Source: Callaeas wilsoni | Lineage: Eukaryota > Chordata > Aves > Passeriformes > Callaeidae | Length of the DNA: 64,000 nt | Assembly (NCBI GenBank): GCA_013398955.1 | Contig: VWPU01009501.1 | Span: 605,844-669,843 of the forward strand | Direction: 5' to 3' | Part shown: positions 39,758-51,900 of the stretch, in pieces | Numbering within the stretch: the stretch's first letter is position 1 | Layout of the letters: each line of letters begins with the position of its first letter | Program-made: the position numbers and the translations under genes | The notes under the pieces: generated by a model | What the model was told of the DNA's origin: nothing | The model's input: the letters and a program-made list of their open reading frames with translations, nothing else | Databases searched by the model: none

Positions 39758-40336
39758 TGCGCTAGTTTTGGCTGGCATAATGTCAGTTTTCTTCATAGTA
39801 GCTGGTATGGGTCTGTGGTTTGGATTTGTGCAAGAAACGATGTTGATAATTCAGGGATGTTTTTGTTATTGCTGAACACTGCTTGCACAGAATCAAGACT
39901 TTTTCTTCTTCTCACCCCACTCCACCAGCAAGGTGTTTGGGGGTGGACAAGAATTTGGGAGGGAATACAGCTGGGACAGCTGACCTCATCTGACCAAAGG
40001 GATATCCCAGACCATATGGCATCATGCTCTGCATATAAATCTGGGGAAGAAGAAGGAAGGGAGGATGTTCAAAGTAATATTGTTTGCCTTCCCAAAACAC
40101 CATTAAATGTGATGGATGCTTTTCTGGAGATTTTTGAACACCTGCCAGCCAATGGGAAGCAGTGAATGCACACCTTGTTTTGCTTTGCTTATATGCACAG
40201 TTTTGGCTTTACTTATTATTTATCTCAACCCATGAGTTTTCTCACCTTTACCCTTTCTTCTCTCCTCCATCCAACCAGGGGGGAGACAGAGAGCAGCTGT
40301 GTTGGGCTGAGTTGCCAGATGGGCTAAACTACTACA
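39758..40336 (+). mobile_element. Solo LTR, type A, copy 2
   Basis: This 579-bp element is the same family and orientation as 9594-10119. The two 20-bp shared blocks recur at 39990-40009 and 40226-40245, and the TATA-like CATATAAA lies at 40032-40039. It begins TG and ends CA. Flanking 5-mers (CAGCA and CAGTG) match only partly, as in copy 1, consistent with age. The 116-codon plus frame at 39815-40165 and its minus-strand partner are frames across non-coding LTR sequence. No internal retroviral region adjoins it. Confidence 0.82.
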
Positions 40337-41344
40337 CAGTGGAAGATGTGGACAAACAATTTTCATATTCTCTTTGGCTTAATCAAGTTAAAAGGGACTA
40401 GCAGAGATGATTTGATGTGGCAGAGAGAAAAACTCTGCATTAGAAAACCAACCAACAAAAACACAAATGTATTGTATTAGGTATTTTTTTGCTAACTGAG
40501 ATAGTTTTCAGCTCATCTGTTGATTGGTTGCTAGTGGTAACAATTATACTAACAATATTTCTGATGATATGTAGCGTGGAGAGTTACGTCAGTACATCTC
40601 ACATCCATTACACTTGGTAAAACTCTGTAAGACAAAGAGAAGGTTGATAATAAGTCAAGGTAGTAAGCTTACATCAATAGCGCATCTCTAAGCACTGAAT
40701 GACTTCCAAGCTCTGCAAATGGAGTCGACACTAAATAGATCTCTCCATCTTCCATCATTTATTAGCAGATAGAGCTAGCATAACATATTGCCCCACAACG
40801 CTACAGTTGTGATAAAGACCAAAGTAAAACAGAAGAGCCTAAAAAGGGGTATTAGAGGTTTGCTTGGAATAGAAGAGTCGATCAATTTGTCTGTCAGACA
40901 CATGCCAAAGTAAAGCGCTGTGATCAAGAGGTGATATATAAGGGACTCCTGTCATAGATTTATAGATTCAAGTATAAATATTTGAAATACAATTATAAAT
41001 GCTTTATATATCTCTGGGGCAAATCTTTCATGAGCTCTGAAATGAATATTAATTAAAGCACATGGGGGAGATGAAGAGGGCATGGGAAAGGGAGTGGTTC
41101 ATCATGGGGGTGTGAGTTGGTGGGGGATCTAATGACAGGATTATCACAGTGTGCTTTGCTTTCTCCATCAAACCCTAAAAGGACAAAGCCGAGCACAAAG
41201 TCTAAGCACAGGCAATGGAGCTTTTGCAAGAGTAGAAGCATTAAAAGCAAATGGAGCTCTTTGTAAATGTGTGTTGTAGCTGGTTAAGCAGCTAACTAAG
41301 ATTTTACAGTCTGTATCCAGAGAACTGGGTCTGATATCTTTGTT
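40337..41344. other. Non-coding stretch between LTR A copy 2 and a CR1 fragment
   Basis: Nothing recognisable was seen. The segment is AT-rich with a G-rich patch at 41060-41125. Open frames are all under 80 codons. Confidence 0.65.
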
Positions 41345-41499
41345 GTGAATGTCCCATCCCAGGAAGTTGTTCAAGGTCAGGCTGGATGGGGCTTTGTGCA
41401 ACCTGGTCTACTGGAAAGGGTCCTTGCCCACAGCAGCAGGGTTATGAATAGATCATCTTTAATGGTCCCTTCCAACCTGAACCATTCTGTGATTCCATG
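41345..41499 (+). mobile_element. CR1 LINE, short 3' end fragment
   Basis: About 155 bp of CR1 3' end, clearly related to the last part of the copy at 33988-34347. It includes the ttcaaggtcaggctggatgg region and the cccttccaacct stretch. It ends with the terminal 8-mers attctgtg attccatg at 41484-41499. The strong 5' truncation is typical of the family. Same orientation as the copy 7 kb upstream, but a separate insertion. Confidence 0.92.
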
Positions 41500-44400
41500 A
41501 TTATGGCCCTGTTGGAGGTTTTAAATTGTTTTGGATGGTCAGTAATTGAAAAATATGTGTCCTTTAGCAAGGAAAGGTAGGAGGGAAGATAGAATCATTG
41601 TGTGGACTATTTTCTTCACATTCTAAGGTATTTTTCATTAATATATATACGTATCATGTACAGCATTCATTTTCATATTTTTATAAATGGAAATACTTTG
41701 TAATTTCTTCTTCAAGTATATCACTGCAATGAAGAGGGAGATTATGTTAGAAGCTGCCTTAGCCGTGGAACCTACTGAAAGGAACATACATCTCCTACCA
41801 ATCCAGAAAAATTTGGATGTGCCAAGAGAGGAACAGTGCAACACCAAGAGAATTAAAGTTAGCTTATTGCTCAAGACCTTGCTGGTAATGATTAGTGATT
41901 TTTTTGTTCTGATACAAAAGTTAACTCACGAATATGAGACAGCAAAAAACTGGCCATGTGACAGTGAAAAGTAAATAATGTGTTTTCTTCAACACTAGTA
42001 TTTTCGATATGTAAAGCACATGGTATCATCACTAGATGTACTCAACATCAGCTGCAACTACTTTCCTATCCATGCTCCCATAACACAAATCAATGTTAGT
42101 ACTGATAAGTCTTTAAAATTGCCATTCTGTATTTTTCCTCTCAGTAAACATCCTTTTTTGATGTAACTTTATATTAGAAAAAAGCACTTTAGAGCCTCTG
42201 CTCAATATTCTAAAAATTTATCTGTAAATCTTTATTTTGTTTTTGGAACAGTACAAGAGTAACTTAAAGTCTCCAAAGTACAACATTCTTTACCCAAGTC
42301 CCAAGAGATAAAAATGCTTAATACATGATCAAAACCAAGTTCTATTTTTTAAAGTGTGCATTCCACTTTTGATGTAATCTACAGAGAGAGCAGGCTTTTA
42401 GAAATTATGCAAGCTGACAATTGATGTCTAGCTTATTGACATTTAGAAGGGTAATTGTTTGCTGGCAGCTTGTCCAGAAGAAGTTTCCGAAGCTCAGTGT
42501 ACACATCACCCAAAGCTCTCACCGAAGGCCAAGTTTCAAATGTCACTGTAGAACATAAACAGATAAAAGGTTATCCTAATTAAAGCTGTGATGAGATACT
42601 TCAAGACTATTAAAAAGAGGAAAAGAATTATTACAAAAGTAGTCTAAATAAAATCTTTAGTAAGAGAGGAGGCTTTTTTTGCTGGTTTGTTATGCTGGGT
42701 TTTTTTTAATTTGCAAACAAGACATTTAAGAGATACTATATATAAAAGGTACTTTTAATGAAGTACATTCATTTTTATTTTTATTAATTCTCATTTTAAA
42801 TAGCTCTTTCTAAGCTTTTAGTAAAGGAATTTTCTTTTTGGAAAATTTTGACAGGTCTTGCAGGAATACTGAGGTTATGGGGAGCACCAGAAGAGTCTAC
42901 ATAAAAAGGCCATGTGGAGGATTAAAACGGTGCCAAGAAGAGTACTGGCAGCCTCTCTCCTTATTCACTGCTGTGTTGAATCTCTGTTTTGTGTGAAATA
43001 AAATCTTACCATTGTGTACAAAGACACATCTGCCTTATCATTGCCATCTTGTCACAATACTACTCCCTTTTTCAGCCCCCAGAAAACTGTGTGAAAGAAG
43101 CTGTTCTGTTATGATATGAGGGTACTGTATATGAGTTCTGCCAACTTAAAAATTCGACTTATATCTAATGACTTAAAGAGGCATGGCCTGAACAGTAAGA
43201 AGCACTGGCGAAGATCCAGACTTGGTGGGTCCACCATCTTCCCAAGTTCCCCACTATGAACAACATTTGGCTACTTTTCCCCTTGTGTCTGAGCAACTCT
43301 GCAGAAATGAGTTAGGAAACGTCCTATGTGAACCTATCTTTTTTTTAATAAATCTTGTATTTTTTTAATGAATCTTATGCAGAGATATAAGAATCACTCG
43401 AAATTCTGTGATACATCTTTTCATGGCAGTCTCTTCTTTTCCCCCTCACTGCTCTCCAGTGAGTTTCTGTATGTCCCATCACACACTGTTGCACTACTGC
43501 CAAAGGGCTGCTATTGCAAGAACTGAAGGTTTGGGGGTTTTGTTTTCATATAATTGGCATGTTGGTGCTAGCCCTGAACAAGCCATAGGAGAAATGAAGA
43601 AGTTCACAGGATAATGCCTAGCAACTCAAAAAGGGAACAGAGATGACTGAACAGTCACTACAACAAATTTTCACATGAGGGTAGCTGCTGTCAATCCCTC
43701 AGCATGAGTGACTGGTGTAGCACCCACATTCAGAAGAATTAGAAATGTAGATGTAAGTAGCTTTCCTTTCATATACCATGATTAGATGAAAAATCATAAT
43801 TAAAATACCAGGCAGGTCAGCAGTGCATAGGCTAATTAATTCCTCATCACTACAACCTCACCATGTGGTGACTCAATAAGAAATTCTTTCTGCACTACAG
43901 CCATTTCCCCCAAGGACAGTGCAACAGCAGAACATTGCTCTGTGTTGAGTTAGAGAACAGGATGCAAATATATGTACAGTTTCTGCTGGTAATTTAGCTC
44001 TTGAACACATTCCTTAAGGTATACCCTTAAACAGACTGGAAAAGATTACTTCAAAGGAGCAGAAGCTGAAAAAATAATTCCTGAAGTGACCTGAACTTGA
44101 GCTTCAAAACCTACGTGCTCCATCTTAGAGTTCTAGCTGCATTCTGAAGTGTGTTCTTAGGAACAGAGTGGCAGTTCCTTGCCTTTGATTAATTCTTTTA
44201 TATATATCCATAGTGTGGGACAAACTGTCCTTCCCATTCTCCATGTATGATACTGTGAGCAAAGATGTCAATACTTACTTTCCCTGACTCCCTCTGTCTG
44301 CATCCTGTCAAGACTTCCTCCTCCAGAACTGTCATCCATCTCCTGCCCCATGCATTTTCCTATTCTGTTCCTCCAGATGTGATTGAGATCTCCCACAGCT

Positions 44401-46921
44401 TTACCTCTGCTCCACAGAAGAATGCTGCAATGCTTTCTTCTTACACTCCACAGACCCTGTGGAAGTGCCAATGGTGCCCTTACCCAGTAGGCTGCTGATT
44501 ACAGGGGGCTGCCTCGTGCCTCCTTAGCCTGCTGCTCATTGAACCTGCTACTGCTGCTCTGCCTCTTCCCTTTGGAAAGCCTTCACCTCTTGGTCACCCA
44601 CCTGCAGCATCAAAGTGGGGAGTGCTCAGCAGCAGCAAGAGCACAGTGCCACTCTGTGGAGCCACCCCAAGATGCCCAGTTCTCTCAGTCTTCCTAAAAC
44701 CTTATTTGCAAAATCCTTCTTCATCTGGCATTAAGTAAGCATGAATATTACAGATTTGTAGCCAGCTTGCTTTGCAGATACTTGAACTGCAAACTGATTT
44801 CAGAACTTTGTCTTCCTGCTGAAAACTCCACCTTCATCCTCTCCCCAAAAACGCAGACTTGCTTCAGATCTGTCAGCTATGTTTTTATGGACCTTTCTGT
44901 ATCCTGTTTTGGATCCAGGATTCACAACCCTTTTTTGCCAAATATAGGTCTGCTGCCTACACAGCAAGAAAACATTTGGAGACGTGACATAAGAGTCAAG
45001 ATAGGAAGGTGTTTAAAAAGACTATGAAATTATGAAGGGAAAATATTGCCAACAAGACCTGATCATTTAAATTGGTGTATTGGATTTTTCTGGATTAGAC
45101 AGCCCAGAATAAAGGTAAATTGCTCATCTACTAGCTTTTATTTCTGTGTAAAGACAGTGTAAGTATAACAGGAGGAATTCTGTGCTATCAGATAAGCAGC
45201 CAATCTCACAATAAATGTAAGACAGCATTTCTGCACCTCTTATTTAGAGAAAAGGAAAAGAGGTAGTGAGGTTATGTCAGTGATAAGTGTAGAAATGAGT
45301 GCAAAGCATATTTGCAGCATAGCTTCTCTGCAGATTTTGCCACAAGTCTGAATTAAAGCAGAGCATTACCATTGCCAGAGTTTTAACTGGGTTTTGTGTG
45401 TGTATGTATGTGTGTGCAGTTTCTTCTTAGAAGCTGGTCTAAAAATATTTACAACTGCTTCTGAAGAACAACTCAATTATCCATTGAATTCAGACTTTCA
45501 TAAATTGTGAGAACAGTTTAGGGCCTGACTCCACACCTTTTGAAAGCAGTGACTAGTTTCTAACTAGTATCAAAAGGATATGCATAAGTATAGAAAGATC
45601 CACTTTAAAATACGTATTGCTGTTGGTTTTATTAATCACTTCAGAAGAGGTAAAATCCTTCCTTTAATCCCCTACCAAACTGAAGTGACAACCATTTCAT
45701 ACATTACATGGAAATTTACTGACATTTATTGAAGGACAGAAAGGTGCCTTTCAAAGAACCACTCTTTTACATGTCATTTCTCTTGTCAGATCAGAATGCA
45801 TTAGAATGTGGAAGAGAATGAGGTAGGTCTACAGTGCTATTAAAAAGCTAGGTATAAAAGAGATCAGTGAAATGGCAGAATAATGATTATGAATATTATC
45901 TGTATTTAATTTGGCTAGCTTAACACTTAATTAATAATTCAAATTAATTTCTTCTTCAGTGATATTTCTCAGGAAATATTTATTCTGCACCTGCTGAAAT
46001 CTGCCACCTACACAACTTCAGCTAAACCAATACCGTGAATAAAAATATTCCATTCTCTCATAGAGGGTTAGCAACACAGGCTGTTATTAAACTTGCCTGA
46101 CACTTTGCATTTTAAGACTCTGCTTCCAATTACTTATAACTGTGTTAGACTCTCATTCTCACGGTCGCCTGCCAGGTGCTACTTCAAGATGACATTTGGA
46201 AAGTTTCATTCAAAACAGTCAATTATGAAATTAAGACAGGGAAAGAAGATTTCCTTCACTAAAAGTTTCAAGAAATATTGTTCTAGGCAGTCCTTCGAAA
46301 TGAGGACTTCAGTTAGCAGAAAGTCTTTCAGTACATGCATGCAAAGTTGATGGAGTCAGTCTGACACTACTGGTCACGTGCTACAGCAGTGACAGGCCAG
46401 TTCTTAAAACAATCGTCGGGCTGTCAGACCAGAGAATGTGTGATCTGCCATAAGATTTTTATTACAATGGGATATTTTTTGTCCACAAAGACCATATTCT
46501 CATATTATTTATACCACTTTCATTTTACAATTAGCTGCCTTTCCGTGTGCAGGTGAAATAAGAGCAGTCCAGATGAACTGACTGGGCACTAGCTCTTGCT
46601 AAAATCAAACATTAGGTGTTTGGTTTTCAGATGTATCCCTTTCCGCAGGGACACTGCAGGGTTCTGGTCCAACATTTGTAGTTGAGAAGTACAAATACCA
46701 TTGCTAAGCAACCCAAATTACCTCAAAAACAGTTGCATATGAACTTGGTCAACAGGAAACATTGTGGGATGTTTTTGTGGTACATATGCACACACTGAAA
46801 CTGCTCAGATGCCTTGCATGCCTCTTTTATCAGTCAGCCCACACTGACCTTTTGGAGAAGGTAGCTGTGCTCTCATGGCCAATGTATAAAAATGCATAAG
46901 CACACAGAAAGATAAAAACCT
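41500..46921. other. AT-rich non-coding stretch
   Basis: No gene is supported. The frame at 41687-41974 (plus, 95 codons) and that at 44767-45027 show no recognisable domain. At about 42850-43010 there is an LTR-like order of signals, a TATA-like cataaaaagg and then aataaaatct about 100 bp downstream, but no second copy or ends were found. A C/T-rich patch spans 44270-44680. A short TG-rich tract lies at 45396-45418. Confidence 0.6.
45396..45418. repeat. Short TG-rich microsatellite
   Basis: An interrupted (TG)n with two TATG units in the middle, about 23 bp. Simple repeat. Confidence 0.7.
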
Positions 46922-48067
46922 GTGGAAATTATCCTTCTCTGGATACCAAGCATTTTCATAGGTATATACATCTTTCCATACCAACCCTCAAAGGCAGCTG
47001 TATTTACAGGTCCAACCCTGGCTGTGCTCTGCTCATGCCTTGGCCTTTCCAGCCCCAAAGCTGCACTCACTTTTCTCTCCACGTGTCCTGGGCAGTGCGA
47101 AGCTCCCGCTGCGGTCAAGGCTGGCAGGCTGGGCAGCTGCGAGGGAGGACCACGTGGGGAGGAGGGAAGAGCAAGGAAAGCTTGTCAGTGGCCCCACACT
47201 GAGGACATCTGCTTTGTCCCCTTCCTAATCACCGGTATCTGGCAAAGACCCTTGCCTCCCCCTCTCACAGCCGCAGCTGAGGCACAACAGCCCACAGCCT
47301 TTTACCTCTTCTCCTGTGCCTGCCCAGGAGCATTTGCAGAGCTGCAGTATGTCCTGCTCTGGTGATGTTTTGTGCTGTTCAGAAGTAACAGCCCTTGAAA
47401 TCAGGTGGAGTTATTCTACAGGGTTTTTCTTGGATGCCATGAACAAAGAGGATCTTCATGGCACTTCCTGCCTTTCACAGTCCTTGTTTCAGGCCTCTAG
47501 GTTAGCTCTGCCAGCCATCTGGTTTCATAATATCTCAGGAAGGCTGGGAGATGGTGGCTATGGGAAACCCACAAGGTTCTAATTGCAGATTCTAAATACT
47601 GTTATCAGGTTCTAAATGCAGATCTTTAATATCAGGTTCTAGGAGGATTTTTAGATAACCATGCACAAAAGTGTGACAACATCTAACACAGAATAGTCTC
47701 CTTTTTTAAAATGCTCTTCACTCTTTCCTGTCCCTGAAAGAACCATCGAAACAACCCTGACATAGATACCCTGCGATACATACAATGTCTGAGGGTAGGG
47801 GCAGCACAGTGCCTGTCCCCAGGTACTGGCCAGCTGTGCAGAACATGTCTCTCTCCTAGAGAAACTTTCTCTGCAGAGAAAGAACACTAAACATGCTGGA
47901 TCCTCCCAAAGCAGTGGCCATTGTATATATATGCATATGACAGCCAGTCTATGTGGAAGACTAACAAGTCACAGGCATGGAAGATCTGACCAGGAGGGGA
48001 TGTCCTGGGAGCTGGAGGTGAGGAAAGCTTGTGAACACCAGGGATTGCCCACACTTCCACTCAGTGC
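46922..48067. other. GC-richer non-coding stretch
   Basis: Base composition rises here relative to the flanks. The open frame 46922-47365 (plus, 147 codons) is rich in Ala, Pro, Gly and Cys and has no recognised domain. No codon-level sign of selection can be judged from one sequence. No CpG-island promoter is obvious. A short tandem repeat at 47574-47640 is listed separately. Confidence 0.5.
47574..47640. repeat. Short tandem repeat with 27-33 bp spacing
   Basis: The core aggttct occurs at 47574, 47607 and 47634, twice followed by aa and gcaga. Three imperfect units with spacings of 33 and 27 bp form a small minisatellite-like duplication. Confidence 0.65.
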
Positions 48068-48206
48068 AGTCACAGATTATTCTGAGTTGGAAGGGATCAC
48101 AAGGACCATTGAGTCCAACTTTTAAAGGAATGGCCTGTGCAAGGATCAAGCCCACGACCTCGGCATTGCTAGCACCCTGCTGTGGCTGACTGATGGCTGC
48201 CCTGCC
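48068..48206 (-). mobile_element. tRNA-Ile-derived SINE with CR1-like tail (TguSINE1-like)
   Basis: On the minus strand the element begins with a 76-nt tRNA-like head (48206 down to 48131). The rest of it, down to about 48068, resembles a CR1 3' end. The head follows the tRNA-Ile(AAU) gene, with ggtgctagcaatgccgaggt over the anticodon arm and gggcttgatcc in place of the B box. The tail contains gttggactcaatggtcc and cccttccaactcag, which are CR1-like. This head-tail arrangement matches what I recall of TguSINE1 of passerine birds, a SINE presumably mobilised by CR1 through its tail. The A-box region is badly degraded and the terminal 8-mer is eroded, so the copy is old and surely inactive. 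No target duplication was seen. Confidence 0.82.
48131..48206 (-). pseudogene. tRNA-Ile-like head of the SINE (not a functional tRNA)
   Basis: The 76-nt length and the D-arm to T-arm order match tRNA-Ile. The former anticodon triplet AAU now reads AGC, the A box is degenerate, and the stems carry mismatches. It is directly fused to the CR1-like tail. It is a SINE component, not a tRNA gene. Confidence 0.78.
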
Positions 48207-48885
48207 AACGTGCACTTGCTGTCAGGCTGACATCTGCCTCCCAGTCAGGATGCACTTGTGATTTCACGGCTGCTGCACTGTCCTGCCCCCTGGCCAAGTG
48301 CCCGCTACTGCTGCTGCTGGGGCAGGGGCAGCAGGAGGACGCTGCGGGACTGAGGCCACAGGCCCTCCTCGCACGGTGCAGCGCCCGGCATCTTGCATGT
48401 AGGGAAAAGCTGTCGCTGTTTCTCTAATGATGTCTTAGAGCACCTGTGCGTTGGCTGCAGGCTGCATTACTCCCTGCAAGAAGCTGCAGGGCTGGTTGGG
48501 CCGTGTCTCCTGGCTGGTGGGAGGCAAGGAGGCGTGCGGGCAGCCACTGCCATGCACTGCAGCTGCTCTGGGACACAACGGCACCTGGCAGAGCTCTGCT
48601 CCGCAGGCAGGCGCTGCCAGCATCAGGAAGGGCTTGTCAAATCTAGGTCAGCCAAAAGCTGATCTGCAGGCAGGGGAGGAGGAACAGGACCTGCAGCACA
48701 GGTGAATTTCTGACCTTGGGAGGGTATGTGGAGCAAAGCAGTGCGGAAGCCTTTGTGCGATGAACATTGGCAGGCTCTGGCCTCGCTTTTGGTTGTGCAG
48801 CTTTCTCAACAGCATGGGGATCTCCATGGGGAGCCCTTCGGGAGCATGGCAAAGGCAGGACCCCAAAGGTGACCTTCTTTACTCA
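48207..48885. other. GC-rich unrecognised segment
   Basis: A GC-rich block of nearly 700 bp begins after the SINE, including a short (CTG)4 run near 48309-48320 and many CAGC/GCTG motifs. Several overlapping frames of 60-90 codons occur on both strands, as expected when stop codons are rare, and none is convincing. It may be an unrecognised repeat or a decayed GC island. Confidence 0.45.
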
Positions 48886-48937
48886 GGTTAGGGTTTAGGG
48901 ATAGTGCTAGGACTAGAGTTCAGTTTAGGGTTAGGGT
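48886..48937 (+). repeat. Interstitial telomere-like TTAGGG cluster
   Basis: Four TTAGGG motifs lie within about 50 bp, at 48888-48893, 48895-48900, 48925-48930 and 48931-48936. The spacer between the two pairs contains degenerate GCTAGG and ACTAGA pieces. The hexamer is the vertebrate telomere repeat. The cluster is short and degenerate, so it is a relic-like interstitial site, not a chromosome end. Confidence 0.7.
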
Positions 48938-51900
48938 CCTCTCAGCTGGAGTTTAACAAAGATTATTTGGAATCACTGCTGAATAGTGAGGGCACTTAAA
49001 GGAGATATTCTTGAGGTAGATTAAAAGAGATATATTGAGGGAAGAGGATCCTTAAGGAGATACCTCTGCAATTTTTAAGAGTATAGAAAAGTCAGAGTTT
49101 AGGAGAAAATGAAGATTATGGATCAAACCAATAAAACTGCAATAGCAGGAAGGAGGTTGTGCCTCTGTCTTCTGAGAATTGAATGCTGAATGTTTTTTGA
49201 ACCAGTTAAGGAACTACTGTCATGTTAGCCATCATTCTTATAAGGATATTTCAGAGTGTAAGGAATAACTTGAGTAGTTACATTGCTGATATGACTGTGG
49301 ATTGTTGCCAGTGTTGAGTTATTGTTAGGCTTAATGATAAATGAAAAAAGGGGTGTTGGGGGGAATTTCTGAAGTGTATACTACTGAACTGTGCCCACTT
49401 TTTTTTTTTTTTAACGTGACATGTAGACAGTATATGTCACTAAGCTTTTTTATAACTAGAAAATGAGATACTAGGACAAAACCTGGTGTGTCCGATAATG
49501 CATGTGTTCAAATGTTTTCACCTGTGGTAGATTGATCTAAATTCAAATTTTCACACCAGGAGCTTAATGGAATAATTGTTCCTCTGTCACATATACGTGT
49601 AGTGAAGTGAGTTGAAAATATCCATAAACTGATCCTCATTCTGAGATACATTAAGATATTGGGTGGGTTAATGAGAGGGAAGACAGTCTACAGGCAGAAC
49701 CAGCTGGTCCCTGTGGAAAGCCCAGACTGTGTGCCATCTCCCTCTTTTCCTCCAGAAGCAGAGAGCACCAACAAGGAGTGGCCATCCTTGCCTGCCCACC
49801 CTGTCTTTGGGGGTGCCAGAACAAAAGTGTGTTCAGCGGATATAGAGCTGAGAGGAAAGATCCTGAAACTTTTTGGTGGGAAACGTACACACTGCTGATG
49901 GTGGTTCAGCTGCATGGTCAGGCTGAAAAAGGGGAAGGGGTATGTGCTAAAACTGGAGAAAACTTAGTATGGGGAAAGCAGTGTAAAGTTACTTTACAAG
50001 CCTATGTTTTCATGTTGCTCCTTAAAGTCCTAGGTTTTCTGGTCTTTACAAAATCTTAATGCACTTGGTAATGACTACACATATGGATTTCAATAGCCAA
50101 ATAAAAAATCCATGCCAGAGAAAAAGTTATTTAAAAGCTTCTTAAAGCAATACTGGCCTTACCTAACCAATATAACTTTTAGTTTCTTCGCTTACTCTTT
50201 CTCTAATCTTTTCTATTTTGATTTATGTGTGATTTTTACCCTGTTTTCAGCTGCTTTTCAGTATATGCATTATTCTAGCTGTGTCCAGTGCAGAAAACAA
50301 GTTTGTTCAAAGTTCAGTCGTTCTCTCACACCAAAGACTATTTATTACTCCAACATCTTCATTCAGATGCCCTCAATGACAGCGCCATCCTATGGCTGGT
50401 ATTTGTAGTGCTCTCAGAACCACAATGCTGTGCTTACATTCAAACTAACTTAATCTCATGAAGGAAAGAACATGTGTTAGATGAGATTGTAAGTGTAAGC
50501 AGAAGTTGGAAACTAATTGTTTAACAAGTCTCCACAATCTCATATTAAAGGAACCAACAGATGTTAAAACAGCCCTATACCTAATATTGATTTGTTTTCC
50601 AGATGGTTCTTACTTAACGGTGTCTTATGATACATCAGTGAGTCACCACTATATTATTTATGAAAGCCGGATGCATTTAAGTTATATTTAGAATGCAAGA
50701 GTACCTTACTAGAAATATAATATTTAGCAGCTTGTGCAAGGAATACAGAGTAGGGCAATTACTGCTTATGGACCTCGTTTTTACAAGGTGGAAAAGAGGG
50801 TAGTCATTTACATGCTTGTACAGAGAGTGCAAAACACTGCTAGAGCAAAAACAGTGCTTTATCTACACTGGTGTTTTTGGTTAAAGAAAGTGCACACATC
50901 AATCTTTATTTTTTGGTTTCGAAGTGATTAATAAGAGACAAGGTCTCTGAGTTATAGAACCAAAGAGCTATGGCACATGGTGAATTATAATACAACGTTA
51001 ATGTGCATTACAGGAAAACTATGCAATTTTTGGCATTTCTGTTACAGGATGCTTAACAGTGACCTGTGGTGACTTGCAATGTCTCATGACATGGTATATG
51101 GAACCACTATACAAACTGTGCTGGAGAAATTATTCTTGTGTTCTTCTCATGTAAACCGCAAATCTGGTAGGCTGTTACATGCTCTGAAATATATTTTAAT
51201 GCAACATGAAATACATTAACCATGAAAAGGCATGTAAAAGGTGTGTAAATCTGCTAGTGTACTTCAAGAGTTATAGGGATTTGAAACTCCTCAAAAACAG
51301 TCTCCCAGTAGAACAACGTTCTAGTAAGGCACAAGATGAAGGGTTAAATGAAAGGGAATTGGTCCAAAGTGTCTTCTTATTCAGGGGATTGAGGATGAGG
51401 GGGAAGAAGGAAAAGTTGGTTGATTCTTTTTCATTGTCAGTTATGAAATAAAACTGGAGAGAAGAGCAGTCTTGCAGAAAACATTTCTATAACTTAAAAT
51501 CTCTAGAGGTGCTCAGCAATATGATTGTATCTTGCTGTATTTGAACCCTACAGAGCTGGCAGGGATTATTCTACATTGGTGGGTAATATTTCTTCCTTTA
51601 AGCTGCATCTTGTTACTTAGAGGAATGTAAGTCTGAATGAATGAGAGATGCTCTAGTGTGCATTGTATGGGAACAGTGCAAATGTATCTTTTCTTCTAAG
51701 AAGTTACCTCTGACTAAAGACTAAAGAAGGAATGAATCCTTAGTGTTATCAGAACATTTTCTTCCCTATATACTTCTATTAAGATTAACCCAGGAATATC
51801 ATGCTTATTTGAAATTCATGTAAAGGAATGCTAAATATATTTTCTCTTGACATGTGTCAAGTAGTTCCTGTTACTGAAAAGATTTAAAGTTTCATGCATA

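Noticed and set aside
48131..48206. A genuine tRNA gene
   Set aside because: The A box is degenerate, the anticodon is changed and the sequence is fused to a CR1-like tail, so it is a SINE head.
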